Shown: one piece after another, positions 35,332-43,505 of the stretch
Numbering within the stretch: position 1 is the stretch's first letter
How the letters are laid out: each line of letters starts with the position of its first letter
Assembly (NCBI RefSeq): GCF_004216955.1
Contig: NZ_SGXL01000001.1
Location: forward strand, 310,001-374,000
DNA length: 64,000 nt
Origin: Fictibacillus sp. BK138
Lineage (GTDB): Bacteria > Bacillota > Bacilli > Bacillales > Fictibacillaceae
Direction: 5' to 3'
Program-made: the position numbers and the translations under genes
Notes under the pieces: generated by a model
Told to the model about the DNA's origin: nothing
The model's input: only the letters and a program-made list of their open reading frames with translations
Database searches by the model: none

Positions 35332-36294
35332 ATGAAACCAATATTGTTGGGTATCGCTGCCGCCTTTTTCTTTGGCGTCACCTTTATATTGAACCGGTCG
35401 ATGGATTTAACGGGTGGAAGCTGGCACTGGAGTGCATCGCTTCGCTTTTTTTACATGGTTCCGTTATTGTGGATCATCGTTTGGATGCGTGGAAACATCA
35501 AGCCGGTCTTTCAGGAACTAAGAGCGCGGTTCGGAACGTGGTTTTTATGGAGTTCGGTCGGATTTGTGCTGTTTTATGCACCGATCACTTATGCAGCAGG
35601 ATTTGGAGAGGCATGGCTCGTCGCGGCAACCTGGCAGATTACGATTGTCGCGGGATCTCTGCTCGTTCCATTTTTTTATGAAGGAGAAGGGAAGAACAAA
35701 GGATCACGGCAAAAAATTCCGTTTAAGGGTCTTGGCTTCTCTGTGCTCATATTGGCAGGGGTCGGACTTGTTCAAATTCAGGAAGCGGACGGAGTGAACG
35801 GTGCGGCTTGGCTGTATGTGGTTCTGCCGGTTCTCATTGCGGCGATCGCCTATCCGCTCGGCAACCGAAAGATGATGATCGTTACGAATAAGCGCCTTGA
35901 TGCGTTTCAGCGGGCTTTTGGTATGACAATCGCATCGCTTCCATGGTGGATTGTGCTTGCGGCTGTCGGCTGGTTTCAAGGCGGGGCACCGACAACAGAC
36001 CAGCTTTGGCAAAGTTTTTTAGTCGCGATCTCTTCAGGTGTTATCGCAACTGTTCTCTTTTTCCAGGCAACTGATCTTTGCTCGAATAACCCTGTGAAAC
36101 TAGCAGGTGTGGAGGCGACGCAATCCGCTGAAATCATTTTCGTGCTGGCAGGCGAAATGTGGCTGTTATCGATCGCCACGCCAACCATGCTGTCATTATT
36201 TGGTGTGCTCGTCATCATGCTGGGCATGTTTTTACACAGCTATTACGGAAAAACAGAAGTCGTTCAAAAAAAATCTATCAATCTTGCAAAATGA
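35332..36294 (+). CDS. EmrE-type multidrug/metabolite exporter (DMT superfamily)
   Basis: The 320-residue protein has ten predicted helices. It begins MKPILLGIAAAFFFGVTFILNR and fits the 'multidrug resistance efflux transporter' branch of the DMT superfamily. That branch differs from the EamA proteins at 17-19 kb. Function in drug export is a family label only. ATG start; AAGCGGGGG upstream as SD. Confidence 0.8.
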   Translation: MKPILLGIAAAFFFGVTFILNRSMDLTGGSWHWSASLRFFYMVPLLWIIVWMRGNIKPVFQELRARFGTWFLWSSVGFVLFYAPITYAAGFGEAWLVAATWQITIVAGSLLVPFFYEGEGKNKGSRQKIPFKGLGFSVLILAGVGLVQIQEADGVNGAAWLYVVLPVLIAAIAYPLGNRKMMIVTNKRLDAFQRAFGMTIASLPWWIVLAAVGWFQGGAPTTDQLWQSFLVAISSGVIATVLFFQATDLCSNNPVKLAGVEATQSAEIIFVLAGEMWLLSIATPTMLSLFGVLVIMLGMFLHSYYGKTEVVQKKSINLAK

Positions 36295-36356
36295 TGAATA
36301 AAAAAATGTGAGTTGGGAATAGTAGTACTACCCCCCCTTTTATATAGTAACTTTTG

Positions 36357-36391
36357 AACAGCCGTTGCCCGTAGCAGCGGTTGTTTTTTTG
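36357..36391 (+). terminator. Terminator of the EmrE-type gene
   Basis: AACAGCCGTTGC pairs with GCAGCGGTTGTT, followed by TTTTT. Confidence 0.85.
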
Positions 36392-36404
36392 TGAGAAAAG
36401 GGGT

Positions 36405-36560
36405 TAGTGCGTGAAACAGAAGGTGTTCTGCGTGAAACGAAGGCAGTCTTGCGTGGAACAAGCATTGTATTGCGTGAAAGTGGTCTCATCCTGCGTGAAA
36501 CAGGCCTGTTTCTGCGTGAACGTGTAATAATAAAAAGAACACGTACCGTGAAACGAACAC
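36405..36560. repeat. Intergenic 21-bp-period array E (core GCGTGRAAC, same family as D)
   Basis: GCGTG occurs at 36409, 36430, 36451, 36472, 36493 and 36514: every step is exactly 21 bp. Units read KGCGTGAAAC with variable interiors. The closing tail GTGTAATAATAAAAAGAACA then CGTACCGTGAAA matches the tail of array D. It lies after one terminator and before another, between tandem genes. Open frames on both strands arise from the lack of stops in the unit. Confidence 0.85.
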
Positions 36561-36572
36561 ATAACAAAGGGA

Positions 36573-36606
36573 AAGATGGATAAAAACATCCACCTTTCTT
36601 TTTTTG
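36573..36606 (+). terminator. Hairpin with T-run after array E
   Basis: GAAAGATGGAT pairs with ATCCACCTTTC (one mismatch), followed by six T. No gene lies between it and the previous terminator except array E, so array E is bracketed by two terminators, as array D is. Confidence 0.65.
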
Positions 36607-36697
36607 ATGCAGAAAAATCCGTTAGAATGAATATATAGAATGTCGGGTGGTTAACAAGATTTCCAGCTATCTTTATTGGTGAGAGGAGGGTTTAGAT

Positions 36698-37567
36698 GTG
36701 GATACGCTTAAAAGTTTAAATGATGCGATTCAGTATTTGGAGGAAAACCTAGAGTATGAGATTGATATGGTGGAAGTGGCAAAACGCGCCTGGTGCTCGG
36801 AGTACCATTTTAAGCGGATGTTTTCCTTTCTCGCGGGTTTCCCGTTATCTGAATATGTCCGCCGGCGAAGATTGACACTAGCCGCTTTTGAACTCGTACA
36901 TGGTGATGCAAAGATTATTGATGTAGCGATAAAATTCGGGTACAGCTCACCTGATGCTTTTACAAAAGCGTTTCAGCAGCTGCATGGCGTGACACCATCA
37001 GAAGCCAGAAAAAATGGGCATTCGTTAAAAGCTTATCCACGCATGACCTTCCAATTATCAATAAAAGGAGGAAGTGAAATGAACTATCGGATCGTGGAGA
37101 AAGACGAGTTTCGTATCGTTGGTATAAAAAAGAGAGTGCCGCTGATCTATGAGGGAGTAAATCCTGAGATCGCGGCTATGTGGCAGAGTATGAATATGAA
37201 TCTGATCAACGAGTTGAAGGGCTTATCGAACGTCGAGCCAAAAGGACTGATCAGTGCATCAGCAAACTTTTCAGAGAGGCTTGCTGAGAACAGTGAGCTG
37301 GATCATTATATTGGTGCAGCAACAACGGAGGAATGTCTGGACCATTTGGGGAAGCTGGAGGTTGCGGCATCGTCTTGGGCTGTTTTTGAATCGGTCGGAC
37401 CGTTTCCGGAAACGCTGCAGAATATATGGGGACGGATATACTCTGAGTGGTTTCCGTCATCGAGTTATGAACAGACGGAAGGGCCGGAAATCTTATGGAA
37501 CGCGGATAAAGACACCTCGTCGCCAACGTTCAGAAGTGAGATTTGGATACCTGTTAAAAAGAAATAA
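36698..37567 (+). CDS. AraC-family regulator with GyrI-like effector domain
   Basis: The 289-residue protein has two AraC HTH motifs in residues 1-105 ([19 protein letters not shown] and [21 protein letters not shown]). A GyrI/BmrR-type small-molecule-binding domain follows at about 127-289. This Rob/MarA-like layout usually senses drugs or toxic organics. GTG start 9 nt after GAGGAGGG. A neighbouring EmrE-type exporter lies upstream on the same strand and could be a target; that is inference. Confidence 0.88.
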   Translation: MDTLKSLNDAIQYLEENLEYEIDMVEVAKRAWCSEYHFKRMFSFLAGFPLSEYVRRRRLTLAAFELVHGDAKIIDVAIKFGYSSPDAFTKAFQQLHGVTPSEARKNGHSLKAYPRMTFQLSIKGGSEMNYRIVEKDEFRIVGIKKRVPLIYEGVNPEIAAMWQSMNMNLINELKGLSNVEPKGLISASANFSERLAENSELDHYIGAATTEECLDHLGKLEVAASSWAVFESVGPFPETLQNIWGRIYSEWFPSSSYEQTEGPEILWNADKDTSSPTFRSEIWIPVKKK

Positions 37568-37575
37568 AGATAAAG

Positions 37576-37608
37576 AAAGCATCGGTCTTCCTGCAGCCGA
37601 TGCTTTTT
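37576..37608 (+). terminator. Terminator of the AraC-family gene
   Basis: AAAGCATCGG pairs with CCGATGCTTT, followed by T. Confidence 0.8.
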
Positions 37609-37700
37609 TGCTGGTGAAAAAGTTCTAAATAAAGGAATGCTTTTTTATGAATCGAAATATATAGAGAGAGTGGACAACTTCAATGAGAGGAGGCAGGAGC

Positions 37701-38186
37701 ATGATCGATACAAACTATATCATTCTATTCATGGCTGTGATCATCGCGATGTTTGCCGGTGTTGCTGTAGCAGCAACCCGCTCAAAATCTGCTTCTGTAG
37801 AGGATGGAGGGGCACTGTTGTTTAAGCATCTGTATGTGTATTTGACTTTATTCACAACGCTTCTGTTAACGATCGGAGGAGGCATCAGTGTTTTCACGAA
37901 CTTAGCGGATATTGTTAGTCCAAACCCGTATACGGTTAGCTTTAATGAATTCAAACTGAGCCGGCCGGGGGAATTCGATGTGAACGGAAACCCGTTGCCG
38001 GAACGAGAGACAGAAGAGGAACTGCTAAAAGAGTACCATCAGGCGAAAGAGGATGAGATCGCTCATAAGAAACAGAGAGCAGCAAATAAAATTGTAAAAA
38101 GTTTAGGGTTTATTGTGATTCCGCTTCCAATTTTTATTTATTTTAGTCGGAAATTGAACAGGAAGCCCTCTCAGTTGAGTGGATGA
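37701..38186 (+). CDS. Hypothetical three-helix membrane protein
   Basis: The 161-residue protein has membrane segments at about 5-25, 45-70 and 133-150. A charged region between the second and third (ERETEEELLKEYHQAKEDEIAHKK) looks like a short coiled coil. The frame opens at 37683, but GAGGAGGC lies 8 nt before ATG 37701, which I take as start. I do not recognise the family. It is convergent with the ZorAB-like pair and so unlikely to belong to it. Confidence 0.65.
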   Translation: MIDTNYIILFMAVIIAMFAGVAVAATRSKSASVEDGGALLFKHLYVYLTLFTTLLLTIGGGISVFTNLADIVSPNPYTVSFNEFKLSRPGEFDVNGNPLPERETEEELLKEYHQAKEDEIAHKKQRAANKIVKSLGFIVIPLPIFIYFSRKLNRKPSQLSG

Positions 38187-38195
38187 GAAAACAGA

Positions 38196-38224
38196 AAAAC
38201 GAGCGGAAGCCCGCTCGTTTTTTT
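38196..38224. terminator. Bidirectional terminator
   Basis: AAACGAGCGG pairs with CCGCTCGTTT, with A and T runs on both sides; it serves the plus gene and the ZorB-like gene. Confidence 0.85.
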
Positions 38225-38229
38225 ATTTG

Positions 38230-38934
38230 TTACTGTTCAACGATCTCCTTCAGCTTGCTCTGCCACTTGTCGTCATCCAAGATAATTTGAAAGGAAATTC
38301 GGCGGTTCTTTTGAAGTGCATCTGCTGAATTGCCTTCTGCAATCGGCTTATATTCGCTGTAGCCTGTTGCTGCCAAGTACTGCGCATATTCTTTCTTAGC
38401 GAGTTTAGGGTTCGCTTTTCCGAGATAGTCAACGACCGCAACCGCACGCTGAGTGGAAAGCGACCAGTTGTCATAAGGAACCGAGTCGGTGTGTCCTTCG
38501 ATTAAGATGATGTAGAGGTATTGGCTCATGTCTTTTTCCTCGATGATCGCGGCGAGCGCATCGGCTAACGGATCGAGAACCTGCTTTCCTTTTTCAGAGA
38601 TATCCGCACTCCCGGTATCGAATAAAATGTTTCCTTCCACTGAGATCGTGTTGTTCGGACCGCGAATGATCTTGTCTTTGCCAACGTTTTCTTCCAATTG
38701 TTTTTGAATGAGGTCAGAGATATGCTTCTTCACCTCAGCCACTTGACCGAGCTCACGCTTGATCTGCGCCTGATCATACGCGTTGTAGATGCTCTGCACA
38801 TAAGCGAGAATGGCGATGAACACCATGACGAGCACCATCATGGCCATCATATCGGTAAAACTCGGCCAGAAAATTTCTTTCGTATCCTGATCGTCGCTGT
38901 TGTAGTAGGATTTACGCGCCTTCATACCGGTCAC
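38230..38934 (-). CDS. MotB/OmpA-domain stator protein (ZorB-like)
   Basis: The protein has up to 234 residues. One membrane helix starts at FWPSFTDMMAMMVLVMVFI, with an aspartate (Asp28 from the GTG start) at the position of the ion-binding Asp of MotB/ZorB stators. A periplasm-facing OmpA/peptidoglycan-binding domain follows (LFDTGSADI near 105, EGHTDSVP near 150, NRRISFQI near 215). The GTG start overlaps the partner gene by 4 nt; an ATG at 38925 is also possible. Together with the partner it should form a proton- or sodium-driven motor unit. No flagellar gene is nearby. Confidence 0.8.
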   Translation of the reverse strand: MTGMKARKSYYNSDDQDTKEIFWPSFTDMMAMMVLVMVFIAILAYVQSIYNAYDQAQIKRELGQVAEVKKHISDLIQKQLEENVGKDKIIRGPNNTISVEGNILFDTGSADISEKGKQVLDPLADALAAIIEEKDMSQYLYIILIEGHTDSVPYDNWSLSTQRAVAVVDYLGKANPKLAKKEYAQYLAATGYSEYKPIAEGNSADALQKNRRISFQIILDDDKWQSKLKEIVEQ

Positions 38935-40550
38935 CGTCTCCTAAAATTCTGCTGAGAGATCTCAGGCATCCGCTCATCCTCGACATAGTCAGGCTGACGG
39001 GGAATCCGAGTCTCATAGACAACCTGGTTCGATTGGTTCATGGCAGCTTGGTAGATGCGCTGCATAAGATGATACATGTCTGAAAGTGTCCGGTTGTTGT
39101 CAGTGATGCTGCGGTTTAAGCCTTGATGCAGATTCTCAAGCGTACGTGCAAGTTCACGCATATCGTCATCACGGCTGTGCTGATTTTGCGAGTTATTCAA
39201 GATCGATGCTAGCTGGCGACTCTGGCTGTCCATGATGTTTCGGACTTGGTCTGTAAAATCTCGTTTGATGTGTTCAACCGCAGAATAAAAGCTTTTTTCA
39301 AGCTGGCCGACAGATGATGCGAAATCAGCTGAAGCTCTGCCGTATTCGCCTTGTTTTTCAGAATAGCGGTAATGCCACTCATCCTGCTTTTGAGCGAGAC
39401 GGTTTTCTAAGGCGTCATGCTGGTTCTGGTAGTGCTGAAGCTGTTCTTGCATGCCGCGAAGCACGGCCTGAGCGTGTTCTTCTGATCTGCGCTGAGCTTC
39501 CTGCAGCATTTTATCCGAACGCTGTATGAGCTGTTCAAATTTTTGCTGGCCTTGTGTGTGCCGTTCGTTGCTCGTTTTTAGCTGCTGCTCGAACGAGGAG
39601 ATATTTTTGGCGAGTGCGTTGATGCTTGTGTCGACTGTTTTTTGAATCGTACCAAGCTCTTTTGTTGTTTCGTTAAAACGCTGGCCGAACTCATCGAGCT
39701 GAGTAGTGGAAGCGGCGAAACGTTCAGAATGCTGGCGCTGCGCTTCAAAAATGCCATTTACGTCTTCCATCGCTTTTTGCAGACCTGCTGTAAAATTCAC
39801 CATCTGTGAAGCGAACTCTCCAAGTGTTTTATCGAATGAAGATTCGACACGTGCAGCAAGTCGGTCGAGCAAGCGTTCAACAGAATCCTGAGGCTTGTCG
39901 TTGATCAGGACACTGTTCACATGGTGATCCAGATAGACTTCACAATCTGCTAAAAGCTTGTTTTGCATATAAGAAAGGGAAGTACCTTGTGAAAAAAAGC
40001 CTGACTGAATCAGGTTGAGAAAAAGCGCCGCCCCAATCCCGGCGATACTCGTGAAAAAGGCAACACTCATGCCCTCAAACGGAGCTGTGAGCGATGAGAT
40101 AATCGAGTTCAAAGTAAGATTTGAATCAGCTGGCTGTGTGCCAAGCGTCATTAGTGTATCTTGCATGGATAAAAGGGAAAGGGTAAGTCCGATAAAAGTT
40201 CCGAGTACACCAAGGATGATGGTGAACGACGGAAGCTGGCTCAGCAGTTTTTGGATGTTGCCGACAGGCACCCTGAAAATTCCGAGCAACGGAATCCTTT
40301 CGTTATATAGGTGCTTTTCGATGAGCGCTTGTGTGTTGAGCTGCGGAACACCAGCGAGATGAAACTGCTTGTAGTCTGTTGTAACACGCTGAATCCAATG
40401 TGAGTAAGCCTGCTGCTCCGGATTCGTTTCAAGCTGCTGCACTTCTTTCGTCCATTTCCGAAAATGATAGGCAGTCTGTGTATATCCAACGATACCTAGG
40501 AAAATCAGAAATCCAATGACCCCGACGACGATTAACGTAAGCTGATCCAT
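38931..40550 (-). CDS. MotA/TolQ/ExbB-type protein with long coiled-coil tail (ZorA-like)
   Basis: The 539-residue protein has three membrane helices (about 4-24, 108-128 and 162-184). The MotA/TolQ/ExbB core is LPSFTIILGVLGTFIGLTLSL and APFEGMSVAFFTSIAGIG. A cytosolic tail of about 340 residues is rich in Gln/Glu/Arg and predicted coiled coil. That tail and the downstream MotB/OmpA partner match ZorA and ZorB of Zorya anti-phage systems. ZorC, ZorD or ZorE effector genes are not adjacent: the next genes are a DUF975 protein upstream and a convergent membrane protein downstream. It may be an orphan defence motor or a related housekeeping stator. Confidence 0.72.
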   Translation of the reverse strand: MDQLTLIVVGVIGFLIFLGIVGYTQTAYHFRKWTKEVQQLETNPEQQAYSHWIQRVTTDYKQFHLAGVPQLNTQALIEKHLYNERIPLLGIFRVPVGNIQKLLSQLPSFTIILGVLGTFIGLTLSLLSMQDTLMTLGTQPADSNLTLNSIISSLTAPFEGMSVAFFTSIAGIGAALFLNLIQSGFFSQGTSLSYMQNKLLADCEVYLDHHVNSVLINDKPQDSVERLLDRLAARVESSFDKTLGEFASQMVNFTAGLQKAMEDVNGIFEAQRQHSERFAASTTQLDEFGQRFNETTKELGTIQKTVDTSINALAKNISSFEQQLKTSNERHTQGQQKFEQLIQRSDKMLQEAQRRSEEHAQAVLRGMQEQLQHYQNQHDALENRLAQKQDEWHYRYSEKQGEYGRASADFASSVGQLEKSFYSAVEHIKRDFTDQVRNIMDSQSRQLASILNNSQNQHSRDDDMRELARTLENLHQGLNRSITDNNRTLSDMYHLMQRIYQAAMNQSNQVVYETRIPRQPDYVEDERMPEISQQNFRRR

Positions 40551-40615
40551 AATGCCCCCCTTAGATGTCTTGTCTTCTTTACTGATAGATATGTCCTAGT
40601 TGCGGGAAATATTTA

Positions 40616-40692
40616 GGGAAATGGGGTCTGACCCCAAACAAATACAAAAACCCCGGAATTGTCCATCTCGAATGGACAATTCCGGGGTTTTC
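40616..40692. repeat. REP-like composite element (palindrome + hairpin)
   Basis: GGGAAAT, then the palindrome GGGGTCTGACCCC (40623-40635), AAACAAATACA, then a perfect 19-bp stem (AAAACCCCGGAATTGTCCA, 40647-40665, with its complement at 40673-40691; loop TCTCGAA). T-runs on both sides let it serve as terminator for the DUF975 gene. The same order of parts is seen at 43.4, 45.5 and 48.3 kb. Confidence 0.85.
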
Positions 40693-40715
40693 CAAAGAAC
40701 TATGTTTTATCTTTT

Positions 40716-41384
40716 TTAAGCTATAACTTCATCATCGCTGTGCTTTTTCACCAACTCATTATAAAATGCGGCATTTGACGCACTAATATAAGGAGATAGC
40801 CAGATAAAACCGATCCCAAGAGTGATTAAACTCAGGATGATCCACCCAATAAAACTCAGCTGCAGGAGGAAGTACTTCCACTTATGGCCGTGCATCAGCT
40901 TGCGGCTCTTTGTGATCGCGGCATTAATCCCGATATCAGGGTTATCTTTTAATACAAAATACGTTTGTGAATAAGCAAAAGCTTTAATGATACCTGGAAT
41001 GACAAAAAGAAGAAACCATAAGAACATATAAACCATCATAACGAGGTACGTTCCAAGGAGTTTTAAGTACATGCTGATCTCTGAAAATGCTTGAAAAAGA
41101 CCGGAAAACCTAATTTTTTCTCCTTTACGAATAACAGATAAGAATGTCCATAAATATCCGATATACAATGGCAGCAGTACGAGTGTTATCACGAAAGTAC
41201 TTGCGGTAGCACCGGTAGTAGCATCAGTTGATATCCAATTTTCAAACCCGCCGCTCTGATTTATTTCAATGATCAATGGAATTACGTAATATATAGCACC
41301 AAAAAGCAGGGTGAATAACGCTGCTCGTCCCCATTGTCCTTTTAAATGCTGTTTCGCTTCTTTCTTAAACGTTTTAATTTTCAT
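40716..41384 (-). CDS. DUF975-family membrane protein
   Basis: The 222-residue protein begins MKIKTFKKEAKQHLKGQWGR and has about five to six hydrophobic segments, with the family block WKYFLLQLSFIGWIILSLITLGIG near residue 165. DUF975 proteins are common in Firmicutes and of unknown function. SD AGGAAAGGTGA is strong; monocistronic. Confidence 0.85.
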   Translation of the reverse strand: MKIKTFKKEAKQHLKGQWGRAALFTLLFGAIYYVIPLIIEINQSGGFENWISTDATTGATASTFVITLVLLPLYIGYLWTFLSVIRKGEKIRFSGLFQAFSEISMYLKLLGTYLVMMVYMFLWFLLFVIPGIIKAFAYSQTYFVLKDNPDIGINAAITKSRKLMHGHKWKYFLLQLSFIGWIILSLITLGIGFIWLSPYISASNAAFYNELVKKHSDDEVIA

Positions 41385-41529
41385 ACCTCTTCACCTTTCC
41401 TGAACTCTCAGTTGATTATACTACGATATTATGGTGAATAGTACGAATTTATGGGTACACTATCATTTTGTTTAACACCAGATTATTAGTAAAATAGAAG
41501 TAGTGATTAAACGGACTGGAGAGGTGCAA

Positions 41530-41946
41530 ATGAGTAATCTTGAACGAGAATATCAGCCTGTTCTTCTTTTTGACGGGGTATGCAACCTCTGTAACTCCAG
41601 TGTGCAATTCATATTAAAAAACGAGAAGAACCAGAATCTTAAGTTCGCTGCCATCCAGTCTGAAGCAGGGGAAAAGCTGCTAACTCACTTTAAGATTGAT
41701 CCAAACGAGACAAACTCGGTCATCCTGATATCCGGTGATCAGGTATATACGGCATCTGACGCCGTATTGAAAGTAACGCATCATCTAAAGTTCCCATACA
41801 GCATAGGGAAAATTTTAGCGGTTGTGCCAAAAGTAATCCGAAATTTCTTTTATAAAAAGGTCGCTCAAAACCGGTACAACTGGTTTGGTAAGCGCGAGAG
41901 TTGTATGATTCCAACACCAGAGCTAAGGAAAAGGTTTTTAAAATAG
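41530..41946 (+). CDS. DCC-family (DUF393) thiol-disulfide oxidoreductase-like protein
   Basis: The roughly 138-residue soluble protein has the family motif LLFDGVCNLC, a CxxC near residue 19. It has a thioredoxin-like prediction, similar to Bacillus YuxK. The frame is open from 41503, but SD GAGAGGTG precedes ATG 41530. A redox role is presumed from the family only. Confidence 0.85.
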   Translation: MSNLEREYQPVLLFDGVCNLCNSSVQFILKNEKNQNLKFAAIQSEAGEKLLTHFKIDPNETNSVILISGDQVYTASDAVLKVTHHLKFPYSIGKILAVVPKVIRNFFYKKVAQNRYNWFGKRESCMIPTPELRKRFLK

Positions 41947-42020
41947 TTTTTAATGACAAATTTCATAAAAATATAAGCCTCTTAATAGGATAGAAGAAAA
42001 ACCTAAAAGGGGTTTTTATT

Positions 42021-42968
42021 ATGGGGCAAAAAGTCTTGTTCTTTGGGGATGTTGGAATAGATGATACCATAGCTTTGACATACGCATATTTAAGCGACGA
42101 AATAGATATTGTTGGCGTGGTTTCTGACTATGGAAATGTTTCCAGAGAGAAGACGATTGCCAATGTGCATTATATTGCTAAAATGTTTAATTTCCCTGAA
42201 CAAGTAAAAATCATTGGTGGAGCAGAGGTTCCGATGACAGGGGAACAACCGACATTTTATCCTGAAGTGCACGGAGAATACGGCTTAGGACCGATCGAAC
42301 CGGGAACCTATGAAGGGGTTATTGAAAACTTTTTCGAGATTGTCAACTTAATCAATCAATACGAAAACGAACTGATAATCGTTAACGTTGGCAGACTTAC
42401 ATCTCTAGCCACGATGTTTATTCTGTTTCAATCCTTGATGAAGAAAGTGAAAGCTTACTATATTATGGGTGGAGCGTTCTGGGTCCCTGGCAACGTTACT
42501 GCGGTTTCTGAAGCGAATTTTCATGGTGATCCGATAGCGGTTAGAATTGTCCTGACCTACGCTGAAAATGTAACCATCATCCCTTTGAATGTGACAGACC
42601 GCGCCTTAGTCACACCAGAAATGGTGAATTACATTGACTACAAAGGAAAAGCTCCTCTTGTAAAACCATTGCTGGATTTCTATTATAAGTTTTATAAAAA
42701 TAACAACCCTCTGATTCAAGGAAGCCCAGTACACGATGTGATAACACTGATGGCCAGTATTCGCGAAAATATGTTCAGCTACAAGACGCTGCCGGTACAT
42801 ATCGTCTTTAGCGATGAAATGATTGCTAGAGGTCAAAGTATTGCCGATATCAGGCCGTATATTCAGTTCGGGGAGCAAGAAAAAAAGCATCGAATCGCTT
42901 TTGACTTTGATTACACTTACTTTTTCAATGATTTTATGAGCGTGATGACTGGGGAAGAGTTTAAATAA
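42021..42968 (+). CDS. Nucleoside hydrolase-like protein with altered active site
   Basis: The 315-residue protein has the IUNH fold motifs: FGDVGIDDTIAL at the N-terminus, NVGRLTSLA, GGAFWVPGNVT and VHDVITL. In active enzymes the N-terminal motif is DxDxxxDD. Here Asp10, Asp14 and Asp15 are kept, but the first aspartate, the catalytic base, is Phe8. The later histidine-aspartate pair (HDV) is kept. It may bind ribosides and calcium without normal hydrolysis, or use another base. SD AAAAGGGG; monocistronic. Confidence 0.8.
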   Translation: MGQKVLFFGDVGIDDTIALTYAYLSDEIDIVGVVSDYGNVSREKTIANVHYIAKMFNFPEQVKIIGGAEVPMTGEQPTFYPEVHGEYGLGPIEPGTYEGVIENFFEIVNLINQYENELIIVNVGRLTSLATMFILFQSLMKKVKAYYIMGGAFWVPGNVTAVSEANFHGDPIAVRIVLTYAENVTIIPLNVTDRALVTPEMVNYIDYKGKAPLVKPLLDFYYKFYKNNNPLIQGSPVHDVITLMASIRENMFSYKTLPVHIVFSDEMIARGQSIADIRPYIQFGEQEKKHRIAFDFDYTYFFNDFMSVMTGEEFK

Positions 42969-43073
42969 GTACAGTTAGTAAATTGATAGAAGGATAGAAT
43001 GCAATAAAAAACCGGCTTCCTATCAATGCAGACATGGACTCCGGTAAAATTCGCAGTTATATTATGATGTTAT

Positions 43074-43244
43074 TTAAGCACAATCTCTAATTTGATCAAG
43101 TTTGTTTAACTTTTCATCAAGAATTTGACTCAACTGAACAAGCAGCGGATCTGCTAGATTGTTGACTTTTTTGCTTACCTCATACATGGTCGTGCGAATG
43201 GCGTCTATCTCTGTAGTTAAGACAAGAGCATTGCTTCTGCTCAT
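43074..43244 (-). CDS. Spo0E-like aspartyl-phosphate phosphatase
   Basis: The 56-residue protein has two predicted helices. The second holds the Spo0E family signature LSQILDEKLNKLDQ, containing the SQxLD motif known to be needed for dephosphorylating Spo0A-P. SD AGGGGGAA is 6 nt before the ATG. Members of this family restrain sporulation. A weak hairpin with T-run (43009-43055, ACCGG/CCGGT) may terminate it. Confidence 0.85.
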   Translation of the reverse strand: MSRSNALVLTTEIDAIRTTMYEVSKKVNNLADPLLVQLSQILDEKLNKLDQIRDCA

Positions 43245-43363
43245 GGTCCATTCCCCCTAAATTATAATAACCACTTCTGCTTCTGCACCATTAATATCGG
43301 TAAATCTTGTAATAATTATATACCATATTTTGTGTCTAGTCTATTATTTTTTTACACATATAG

Positions 43364-43433
43364 GGGGACAGACCCCAGTCAAATACAAATTTGCCGAAAA
43401 TGTCTTTCTGGAAAATACATTTTCGGTTTTTTT
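43364..43433 (+). repeat. REP-like composite element (palindrome + hairpin)
   Basis: GGGGACAGACCCC (43364-43376), AGTCAAATACA, then stem CCGAAAATGT / ACATTTTCGG (43394-43426) and seven T. The arm sequences differ from those of the other copies but still pair. Confidence 0.82.
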
Positions 43434-43505
43434 GTTAAATAATTTGTAACATCCTGTCGATATACTTTTTGCTGCCTAGAAAAAGTACACACATGGAGGA
43501 AGAAA

